Shown here: positions 36,830-46,510 of the stretch, piece after piece | Position numbering within the stretch: the first letter of the stretch is position 1 | Layout of the letters: the number at the start of each line of letters is the position of its first letter | Source: Tetranychus cinnabarinus | Lineage: Eukaryota; Arthropoda; Arachnida; Trombidiformes; Tetranychidae | Assembly: GCA_022266195.1 (NCBI GenBank) | Contig: WHVY01000001.1 | Location: 20,212,001 to 20,276,000 of the forward strand | Direction: 5' to 3' | Length of the DNA stretch: 64,000 nt | Notes under the pieces: generated by a model | What the model was told of the DNA's origin: nothing | Databases searched by the model: none | The model's input: the letters and a program-made list of their open reading frames with translations, nothing else | Program-made: the position numbers and the translations under genes

Positions 36830-37157
36830 ATTAGTGTATTTTGTGCATTGTATTGAAACCGCAATCGAGGAATATTTATTAAGGAATATTTATCTCTCAT
36901 CATCGGGATTTTAAAATTCAATAACAGATTCTTTTTAAAACGCTTTCTCTATCGAATATTTATTTTTTTCTTTTAAAGTGTAAATTATGTTAACGAGATG
37001 GCGCTGTGATTAAAAGTAGCGGTAAAAGGTTTAGAATAAAAACTAGCGGTTTTATTGTTGCGAACTTCAGTTAATCTTCTCTTGACTAATTTAACAGTTA
37101 CCCTTGTTAGCTTTGAGCTTTAATTTCCATTTTTTTGTGCGCAACAAATATTTCAAC
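36830..37157. repeat. Promoter/5' UTR block of vasa-2, duplicate of 42270-42708
   Basis: Parallels the upstream region of vasa-3: TATTTTGTGCATTGTATT, AATATTTATCTCTCAT, CTTTCTCTATCGAAT, then the identical 56-base core and TTTTTTTGTGCGCAA just before the start codon. Confidence 0.85.
36996..37051 (+). promoter_or_regulatory. Core promoter block of vasa-2 (AGATGGCG motif)
   Basis: 56 bases identical to 42549-42604 upstream of vasa-3, starting with AGATGGCGCTG and ending ACTAGCGGTT, about 105-160 bases before the ATG, while flanking bases differ. AGATGGCG resembles the YY1/PHO motif common near metazoan start sites. Selection or recent conversion could explain the identity. Confidence 0.5.
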
Positions 37158-39379
37158 ATGCCTGCTGATTCTTCAAGCAGTTCTGGTTTCTTCGATGATG
37201 CATCTTCTGGAGGAGGATGGGGAGATCCTAGTCCAAGTGAAACCAAACATAAATCCAATGGCTCGAAACAAGATTCCGGCGATTCTTGGCCTTCTGGTGG
37301 AGATGATGATGGTGGCTCATGGGCTGAAAATACAACTACAACTGAATCTACAACTGATACTTGGGGCTCACAGAGTGGGTCTAATGACCGAGGATCATCT
37401 AGAGGTGGTGGTGGCAAAGGTTGCTTCAAGTGCGGTGAAGATGGACATATGTCTCGTGAATGTCCAACAGGAGGTGGATCGTCCAGAGGAGGCGGCGGTA
37501 AAGGTTGTTTCAAGTGTGGTGAAGACGGGCACATGTCTCGTGAATGTCCTACCGGAGGTGGATCACCTAGAGGTGGTGGTGGTAGCAAAGGCTGCTTCAA
37601 GTGCGGTGAAGACGGACATATGTCTCGTGAATGTCCAACAGGAGGATCATCGAATGGAGGTGGAGGCGGCTCAAAAGGTTGCTTCAAGTGCGGTGAGGAT
37701 GGACACATGTCTCGTGACTGTCCTCAAGAAGGTGAAGGAAATGAAAATCGAAGCAAAGGTTGCCATAAATGTAATAAAGAAGGTCATATGGCTAGAGATT
37801 GTACTGAGCCTTCTTTAGATGCCGATGGAAAGCCAAGACCTCCACTCTATAAACCTCCTGATATTGAAGAAGATGACTCTCTATTTGATTCAGTTTCAAC
37901 TGGAGAAAACTTTAGTCGATTCGATTCAATTCCCTGTAATGTAAGTGGACAAGACGTGCCTAAAGAACCAGAGAGATATGAAACATTTGAAGAGGCCTTC
38001 ACTAGTGAAACCATTTTGAATGGTCTTAAGCAAACAAAGATTCTAAAACCAACTCCTATCCAGAAATATGGTATGAGAATTGTTATGGCCGGTAGAGATT
38101 TAATGGCTTGTGCTCAAACTGGATCTGGTAAAACATTAGCTTTTATTTTACCCATTCTACAAGATTTGTTCAATGATAAGAGTCTACAGACTAATTATGG
38201 TCAAACACCTCAGACACCAAGTGCTGTAATTGTCACTCCAACCCGTGAATTAGCAGTTCAAATATATAGAGAATTATATAAGTATAGCAAAGGAAGTATT
38301 GTTAAAAGTCAAATTATTTACGGTGGAACTTCAGTTGGTCATCAAAGAGCTAAACTTTCAGAAGGTGTACACATTCTTGTTGGTACAGTCGGACGAATAC
38401 TCGATTTCTTGGATCGAGATGTTTTTAATTTTTCTAATTTAAAATATTTTGTTTTGGACGAAGCTGATCGAATGATTGACCAAGGTTTTCTCCCAGATGT
38501 ACGAAAAATGATGGCTCATCCAACAATGCCACCCAAAGAAGCACGACAAACTCTGATGTTTAGTGCCACCTTTGCTGAAGAAATTCAAAGAGTTGCTGGA
38601 GAATTTTTGGTTCCAAATTACCTTTTCCTTACCGTTGGTATTCTTGGTGCTGCAAATTCTGATGTTGAACAAAACATCATAAAAGTTGACAAATTCTCCA
38701 AGCGTGAAAAATTAGCCGAGATACTTAAAAGTTCCGATGATAATGACAAAACAATGGTCTTTGTTGAAGCAAAGAAAACAGCCGATTTCTTAGCATCATT
38801 TCTATCTCAGAACTCATTTAAAGCGACTAGTATCCACGGAGATCGTTTCCAATTCCAGAGAGAAAAGGCACTTGCAGATTTAAAGAGTGGAAAGTTCCCT
38901 ATCTTGGTTGCTACATCAGTTGCAGCAAGAGGTTTGGATATTGCAGATGTTAGGCATGTAATAAACTATGATTTGCCTAAAGATATTGATGACTATGTCC
39001 ATAGAATTGGTCGTACAGGTCGAGTTGGAAATAAGGGTAAAGCAACAAGTTTTTATGATCCTGATGCTGACAAAGCTTTAGCTTCCAAAATCGTAGAAGT
39101 TATCGAAAGTGCCTCACAACCTGTTCCTGATTGGCTTAAAGATACTTCCGAAGGCTCAAATGATAATGGTTTTGGATTTGGAGGAAACGTCGATTATAGA
39201 GGAGTAAGTAACTTACCGAATGATAATACATTTGTGAACACTTTGACCAAATTTATTAATATTATAATTAACTAATGTCTTCATTTTTTTTTAATTTGTG
39301 TCATCAACAGGGTGCTTCTGCCAATGAAGACAATGGTGCTTCTAAACAGCAAGACAATGCTGATGAGGAAGAGTGGTAA
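37158..39379 (+). CDS. vas: Vasa-family DEAD-box RNA helicase with five CCHC zinc knuckles (vasa-2)
   Basis: ATP-dependent RNA helicase, Vasa/DDX4 family. Exons 37158-39203 and 39311-39379 (phase 0), 704 residues, usual Vasa length. The start is the first ATG (MPADSSSSS); the frame runs open upstream but without an ATG. Layout: Ser/Gly-rich N-terminus with one GGGWGDPSPSETK motif, four CFKCGEDGHMSR[ED]C knuckles from ~89, a fifth variant knuckle CHKCNKEGHMARDC (~202), the VSGQDVPKEPERYETFEEA linker, then the helicase core with PTPIQ, AQTGSGKT, PTRELAVQ, DEAD (~434), SAT, AARGLDI, HRIGRTGR and GNKGKATSFYDP. The last exon ends ADEEEW, the Vasa C-terminus. Motif Ib is GTVGR. It is nearly identical to vasa-3 through the core. 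Its 3' flank continues directly into the carrier gene on the same strand. Confidence 0.95.
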
Positions 39380-39380
39380 T

Positions 39381-40250
39381 GTTAATCTTGAGCAAAGATT
39401 CTTGTTTGAAAACATCAATACACTTTCTGTATCCAAAAATTTACACTAATTATCAACCAAAAAGGACTATTGATAAAGGACAATTGAATATTCAAAGTAT
39501 TTTTGTTGGTGTGATCTCACAATTATCGCAATAATTTACGATTTCTCAATTATCATCCATGACCAACAAATGACATCGAAATTTCTATCAAAGCAAATCT
39601 TTATAAGACAAATGACAACCAAAAATAAGCCGCTGTTTACTAAACGTTTTTTCTTTGTTGGACCAAACTTTTTTTAATTATAAAATATTAATATATTTTT
39701 TGTCCACTCTTTCCGAAAACAAATTGTTTAACGATTTTTGATTAATTAATTGACGATTACAATAAACTATTCAGATCTTTTTTTGCTAAATTCACACTTT
39801 CTTCATTTAGACGTTGATCTAAAGTTGGTCTACAGATCTTGTCAGCTTTGTTCAATAGTTGAATACAAAAATTAAGTCATCATTGCACTAATTATCATTG
39901 TTTAATACATGTTTAAGGTTAATCAAATTAATAGTTGTAATAACTACATTGTAGGCTTCATTGAGACTTGAACTTCAGGTCTTGAATTTTCCAGGTTTCA
40001 GAGTATTATACTTACAGAAATTGCTCGTAAAATAGCAATAGCAAGTAAAGGCTATTTTAAGTCAAGTTTATCATTGTTTCTATGTTAAATATGAATTGTT
40101 AATTTGTATAATTTGATTATCCTCAAATCGTTCTCAACTTTTATCTTTGTTTCTCCTCATTTTGTAAATATCTTTTCAAGCCTCGAGAGAATGAATGTCA
40201 ATAATGATGGATCTAATCAAACCAAACAAAAGACTATTTTCAAACAAGTC
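39381..40250. repeat. Duplicated block, copy 2: between vasa-2 and the carrier
   Basis: Partner of 35894-36800. It contains the vasa-2 3' UTR (candidate AATAAA at 39761-39766) and the promoter and start of the carrier gene. No other coding sequence is seen between 39380 and 40190. Confidence 0.85.
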
Positions 40251-41363
40251 GGTGAAAATTCTTATAAATTTTTGCTTGGTTCGATTGCTGGTGCTTGTGG
40301 GGTTACTGTTATTTATCCAATTGATCTCGTTAAGACTCGTATGCAAAATCAAAGATTTGCTATTAATGAGTTAGATGGAATGGTTTACAAGAATAGTTTT
40401 GATTGTTTCAGGAAAGTATTGGTTAATGAAGGAATTATTGGTTTGTATAGAGGACTGGCCCCTCAGTTTATTGGTGTTTGTCCAGAGAAAGCTATTAAGC
40501 TCACTGTTAATGATTTTATGCGTGATAAATTAATGAGTGATTCGGGTAAAATCACTCTTTTAGCTGAAGTCATCTCAGGTTGCACCGTAAGTTTATTTTT
40601 AATCTAAATCTGAATCTGATCAGCTGTTAACGTAATATTAGTAATCTTTTTAGCACTTTTAGTCTAATTTCATATGAATGATGGATTGTTTTTTTGTTTC
40701 TTATAATTAGGCTGGAGCTGCTCAAGTGTTCATCACAAATCCCTTAGAAATTGTTAAAATTCGCCTTCAAGTGGCTGGAGAAGAGGGGAAAATACTTAAT
40801 GCATTTACTGTAATGAAAGAACTTGGACTTAAAAATTTATACAAAGTAATTTCGGATAGTATTTAATAATTGGTAAAATTTCGTGAATTTATGGAGTATT
40901 TTTAATACTTTGTCACACAGGGAGCTTCAGCTTGTTATCTCAGGGTTGTTCCCTTCGCTGGTATCTATTTTCCTATTTATGCCAATTGTAAAAAATATTT
41001 TGCCTCAGAAGATGGATACAACACGCCTGGATCTTTGATTCTCGCAGCAATCATAGCAAGTAACTAAATTTCTTTCTTACCCACATGAATAATAGCTTCG
41101 ATCTTGTCTAAAATACTTTCTATTTTTCAGGTCAACCGCCTGCAGTTCTGCTAACACCAGCCGATGTGATAAAAACAAGGATGCAAGTAACGGCACGTGA
41201 AGGTCAAACTTCTTACAATGGACTAATTGATACTATTCGTAAAATTTGGAGAGAAGAAGGCTTCAATGCTTTCTGGAAAGGCGCTGGCACAAGAATGCTT
41301 CGAAGTTGCGGCCAATACGGAACAACTATTTTTGCCTATGAAATGCTACAAAGATGGTTTTAG
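40191..41363 (+). CDS. Mitochondrial carrier, aralar/citrin (SLC25A12/13) type but without EF-hand domain
   Basis: Inner-membrane solute carrier, most like the carrier half of the calcium-regulated aspartate/glutamate exchanger. Exons 40191-40586, 40711-40845, 40921-41059, 41131-41363 (phases 0, 0, 1), 300 residues. Three carrier repeats with signatures PIDLVK (~43), PLEIVK (~143) and PADVIK (~233). Aralar-like stretches include KFLLGSIAG, GVCPEKAIKLTVNDFMRDKL, TNPLEIVKIRLQVAGE, YKGASACYLR and LTPADVIKTRMQV. Aralar/citrin normally has ~300 further N-terminal residues with EF hands. Here the ATG is followed by only ~20 residues before repeat 1, and upstream DNA is vasa-2. It retains introns, so it is not a retrocopy. 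It may be a calcium-independent paralogue; an SLC25A22-type glutamate carrier is the next best call. Confidence 0.88.
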
Positions 41364-42708
41364 AGTTACAACTCTAATGTTTCGCAAAGTAGATGAACAT
41401 TGTTTTATTTATTTCAAAGAGCTTATAGTTCACATTCCTGTGCATCGCCAAATGAGTAACTTATAATTGACTTAATTCGAAGGAAATTTAGAAAACCATG
41501 AAGTTAGAAAAATATCAGACAATCAATAATTGAGTTTATTAGCTATTACCCTATTTTCTAGTAAATCCAGTCATGTGAATAGGCAACCCGTAGACTCAGT
41601 TTACAGTTAACCTACTGTTACTTTATAAATTGGTTACTAATCATCAGATAACTTTGGTTGACCGATAGAAGCCAAAAATCTTTCAAACTTATAAGTCATA
41701 AGACACTGTTTATACCCAGAAAAAGGATCAAATTTGGAACTGATCAAAATAATCTTCCAAACATTTACCTATTTTTCTAGATTTGTTTCCTAGCATCTGA
41801 CGGGTAAAGACTAATGAGTGCAAAAAACTGTCTTCTCTTTTCATAATGTTATTTGTTATAGCTTTACTAATTTATTATGCTTTAATACTATTTATTAGTT
41901 GTAAATTAAGATTTAATTATTAAAGTGCTGCAACTTTAATGAAATCTGCTGTTCAAATTATTAACAAAGTCAATCGGTCTAGAGATCAAATCAACCATAT
42001 GAATATGTGTTTACACAAAATACCGATCTAAACCACTAATTGAGAGATTTGATGAGAGATCCGTAAAATCTGACAATCAAAATCTCTAAACCTTTTTGTC
42101 CGATGTTTCCTTTTCTGTTTTAACAGCTTGGTCCAGGTGTTGGTTGGCGTCTAGAAAAACACATAACTATAAGTGGTAAAAAAGTCATGGATTTATGGTG
42201 AGGAAAGGCGTTAAAAGTAAACAAAAAATTGTTACATGTATCAACATCATCTATTGAGTTTTGATTAATGATTGTATTGTATTTTGTGCATTGTATTTTC
42301 TAGCAGCAATTAAGTAATATTTATCTCTCATAAGTAAATTCAATAACAAATCTGAAATTTAGTATTGATTTATGATTTCTTATTGAAAGGAAGATTTGCA
42401 TTAAATTAGTATAAGTTATTTTTATTAAAGTTAATAGAAACTGTGAATAAAATTGGAGAAAAGTTAATTTTGGCCAAAAATTATTTTTAAAAAAGCTTTC
42501 TCTATCGAATATATTTTTTTTTCTTTTAAAGCTTCAATTAGGTTAACAAGATGGCGCTGTGATTAAAAGTAGCGGTAAAAGGTTTAGAATAAAAACTAGC
42601 GGTTACATCATTGCGAACTTCAGTTGATTGTCTCTTGATCAAATTAACAGTTATCCAAGTTAGCTTAACGCTTTAATTCATTTTTTTGTGCGCAATAAAT
42701 ATTTCAAC
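41364..42708. other. Interval between carrier and vasa-3
   Basis: Holds the carrier 3' UTR and the vasa-3 promoter (from ~42270, duplicate of the vasa-2 promoter). Between ~41470 and 42240 I see no coding sequence. The stretch from 42242 (AACATCATCTAT) is where copy 1 upstream of vasa-2 rejoins after its deletion. Confidence 0.6.
42549..42604 (+). promoter_or_regulatory. Core promoter block of vasa-3 (AGATGGCG motif)
   Basis: Identical over 56 bases to 36996-37051. Lies about 105-160 bases before the vasa-3 start codon. The AACAAGATGGCG form is closer to a YY1/PHO site than in vasa-2. Confidence 0.5.
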
Positions 42709-44944
42709 ATGCCTCACGATTCTTCAAGCAGTTCTGGTTTCTTCGATGATGCATCTTCTGGAGGAGGATGGGGAGATCCTAGTCCAAGTGAAACCAAACA
42801 TAAACCCAAGTCCTATGGCTCGAAACAAGATTCCGGCGATACTTGGCCTTCTGGTGGAGATGATGATGGTGGCTCATGGGCTGAAAATACAACTACAACT
42901 GAATCTACTGATACTTGGGGCTCACAAAGTGGGTCTAATGACCGAGGATCATCTAGAGGCGGTGGTGGTGGCAAAGGTTGCTTTAAGTGCGGTGAAGACG
43001 GACATATGTCTCGTGAATGTCCAACAGGAGGTGGATCGTCCAGAGGAGGCGGCGGTAAAGGTTGTTTCAAATGTGGTGAGGACGGGCACATGTCTCGTGA
43101 ATGTCCAACAGGAGGTGGATCACCTAGAGGCGGTGGTGGTAGCAAAGGCTGCTTCAAGTGCGGTGAAGACGGGCATATGTCCCGTGACTGTCCTTCAGGA
43201 GGTGGATCACCACGTGGAGGTGGAGGCGGCGGAAAAGGTTGCTTCAAGTGCGGTGAGGATGGACACATGTCTCGTGACTGTCCTCAAGAAGGTGATGGAA
43301 ATGAAAATCGAAGCAAAGGTTGCCATAAATGTAATAAAGAAGGTCATATGGCTAGAGATTGTACTGAGCCTTCTTTAGATGCTGATGGAAATCCAAGACC
43401 TCCACTCTACAAACCTCCTGATATCGAAGAAGATGACACTTTATTTGATTCAATTTCCACTGGCATAAACTTTGATCGCTTTGATTCTATTCCCTGTAAT
43501 GTAAGTGGACAAGATGTGCCTAAAGAACCAGAACGATATGAAACATTTGAAGAGGCCTTCACTAGTGAAACCATTTTGAATGGTCTTAAGCAAACAAAGA
43601 TACTAAAACCAACTCCTATCCAGAAATATGGTATGAGAATTGTTATGGCCGGTAGAGATTTAATGGCTTGTGCTCAAACAGGATCTGGTAAAACATTAGC
43701 TTTTATTTTACCAATTCTACAAGATTTGTTCAATGATAAGAATCTACAGACTAATTATGGTCAAACACCTCAGACACCGAGTGCTGTAATTGTCACTCCA
43801 ACCCGTGAATTAGCACTTCAAATATATAAAGAATTATATAAGTATAGCAGAGGAAGTATTGTGAAAAGTCAAATTATTTACGGTGGAACTTCAACTGGTC
43901 ATCAAAGAGCTAAACTTTCAGAAGGTGTACACATTCTTGTTGGTACAGTTGGACGAATTCTCGATTTCTTGGATCGAGATGTTTTTAATTTTTCTAATTT
44001 AAAATATTTTGTTTTGGACGAAGCTGATCGAATGATTGACCAAGGTTTTCTCCCAGATGTACGCAAAATGATGGCTCATCCAACAATGCCACCAAAAGAA
44101 GCACGACAAACTCTCATGTTTAGTGCCACCTTTGCTGAAGAAATTCAAAGAGTTGCTGGAGAATTTTTGGTTCCAAATTACCTCTTCCTTACCGTTGGTA
44201 TTCTTGGTGCTGCAAATTCTGATGTTGAACAAAACATCATTAAAGTTGACAAATTCTCCAAGCGTGAAAAGTTAGCGGAGATACTTAAAAGTTCTGATGA
44301 TAATGACAAAACAATGGTCTTTGTTGAAGCAAAGAAAACAGCCGATTTCTTAGCATCATTCTTATCTCAGAACTCATTCAAAGCGACTAGTATCCACGGA
44401 GATCGTTTCCAATTCCAGAGAGAAAAGGCACTTGCTGATTTAAAGAGTGGCAAATTCCCTATCTTGGTTGCTACATCAGTTGCAGCCAGAGGTTTGGATA
44501 TCGCAGATGTTAGGCATGTAATAAACTATGATTTGCCTAAAGATATTGATGACTATGTCCATAGAATCGGTCGTACAGGTCGAGTTGGAAATAAGGGTAA
44601 AGCAACAAGTTTTTATGATCCTGATGCTGACAAAGCTTTAGCTTCCAAAATCGTAGAAGTTATCGAAAGTGCTTCACAACCTGTTCCTGATTGGCTTAAA
44701 CAAGATACTTCTGAAGGCTCATATGATAATGGTTTCGGATTAGGCGGAAGCGTAGACTATAGAGGAGTAAGTAACTCACCGAATGAATAATACATCTGTG
44801 AACAACACTTTGACCGAATTTATTAATATTATAATTAACGAATGTCTTAATTTTTTCAATTTGTGTCATCAACAGGGAAAAGCCAGTAGTGAAGGCCTTG
44901 GTTCTTCTAAGCAACAAGACAATGCCGATGATGAAGAGTGGTAA
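42709..44944 (+). CDS. vas: Vasa-family DEAD-box RNA helicase with five CCHC zinc knuckles (vasa-3)
   Basis: ATP-dependent RNA helicase, Vasa/DDX4 family, 708 residues. Exons 42709-44766 and 44876-44944, phase 0. The start ATG gives MPHDSSSSS. Same architecture as vasa-2: one GGGWGDPSPSETK motif, four CFKCGEDGHMSR[ED]C knuckles, the CHKCNKEGHMARDC knuckle, the linker, a full DEAD-box core and ADDEEW at the end. Differences from vasa-2 are few in the core (for example TREALALQ versus TRELAVQ-type changes and single substitutions) and larger in the Gly-rich spacers between knuckles. Motif Ib is GTVGR as in vasa-2. The 5' flank matches vasa-2, but the 3' flank matches vasa-1, so this copy bridges the two duplications. 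Confidence 0.95.
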
Positions 44945-45600
44945 AGTTAATCGCTAGACGCATTCAAGTACCAGCTGCACTCCTGTTGTTCATTGATTTT
45001 TACTTTTGTACTTAAAAAGTTTATTCTTTGTTCTTCTCATTGTTTAAAATTAATTCACATACACCTTTTTGATCCATCATAACCATTTCTATCAAATATT
45101 AATAAACATTAAAAATTATGACATTAGATATTTCAAATTTGAACTGAATTTTTATTTTCTTGTTTTTCACAATTCCAATTCTCAAAGTTTGAATAGTTTG
45201 GTCTAATTTTGAGCCTGCCAAATAAACTAACAGATCAATCAAGTCGATCAATTGATACAAAGACTTTGATTACTGAAGAGCTTCTTGGTCTAAGGTATTA
45301 TTTTCAGCTTGAATCGTGATATCATTTAGACCAATACAATAGTTACACTTTATTGCATCAGTTAGTTAATTGAATAGATAATGGAAGTCATTAGTTCAAT
45401 CTGTGTATTTAAACAATTAAAATGGGTTCAATAAGAAAGAGTTAGTCATCACCTCTTCACTTTTCATTCGTCATAGATTTACATGCAATCGCTATCTTTG
45501 ACTTTCTAGTTGCTTTGCTCAATTAACAATATTCATACCATTATTGAGGCAAACTGAAAGATCGCATTTCCAACATCGTGAAAAAAATTTCGCATACTTG
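44945..45600. repeat. 3' flank of vasa-3, duplicate of vasa-1 3' flank (4161-4761)
   Basis: Parallel words include ACTTTTGTACTTAAAAAGTT, the AATAAACATTAAAAATTATG region (AATAAA 45101-45106), TTTACATG.AATC.CTATCT and TTATTGAGG.AAA. The match continues into GATCGCATTTCCAA, which in copy 1 is split across the stop and last codons of laminin alpha (about 4727-4761). The copied block therefore carried the extreme 3' end of laminin. Confidence 0.82.
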
Positions 45601-46510
45601 TGTGAAATCTTGCTTATCATTTTGCAGGCTAAACATTCATGTGTCCAACTGGCCAAAAGTTGCTCCAATTATTAACCTAAATTGTCAGATGTCAAAACTA
45701 TCATAGTTTGTTGCAAAAAAAGCTTTTAAATGATGCGTCCGTGAATTGTTTGCTCAATGAGGTAAGGCATTAATTTTGCGTGATCTTCAGATTCACACTT
45801 AACTAAACAATAATGATATCGGTTTTTATTAAGAATATCAAAGTCCATTAAGCGACTCATTAAAAACTCCATAAGATAACCTCAATTTAATTTTGAAATT
45901 ACAAATAGCAATAGATATTGTTAAAAATAAGCTTTCTTTATCCTATTTATTTATGAGCCACTCTAAACTTTCGAGACTTAATTCATGCAATTGTTATGCT
46001 ATCAATTCTGTCTATATTTGAATTCAATAATTTGATGAATATATATTTCTTTCAGACTAATTAAGCAACTTCTCATTCTCAAATAATTCTTGCTTAATAA
46101 ATCAAATTATTTGATTCTTTTAAACTGGAATTAATTCAAAATTCTAAGATTAGTTTAAAGAAGCCGAAAATTTTCTATTCTTTTACTGGAAATGGAAATT
46201 TTTCCAACAAGTTAGAATTTCAAACTAGCCGGTTGATTATTGGATAAGAAAAGTTTATCCAGTTTCCAGAGATGGCGTTAGCCCGCCTGAGTTATTGATT
46301 TTGCACGAGATTTGATTAATTCAAATAATGATTGTCCTTTAATTTGTGTAAGGTGTCGCAAGGAATATTTGTCATCTCCCGATTGTTAGTGAAATTCAAT
46401 TTTTCGGGATCCTTGAGGCAATCCAGTTAGACCTTTAAATAATTTTTCCTTTGGTAAATTTGTTGAGAAGTGTTATTTTATAAATTGTCGTCTGTATTTT
46501 TGCCGGGAAA
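45601..46510. other. Interval upstream of the SAC3/GANP-like gene
   Basis: No coding signal. The distal part is AT-rich. An AGAGATGGCG word at 46268-46277, about 235 bases before the ATG, resembles the motif at the vasa-2 and vasa-3 promoters and may mark the promoter. Confidence 0.5.
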
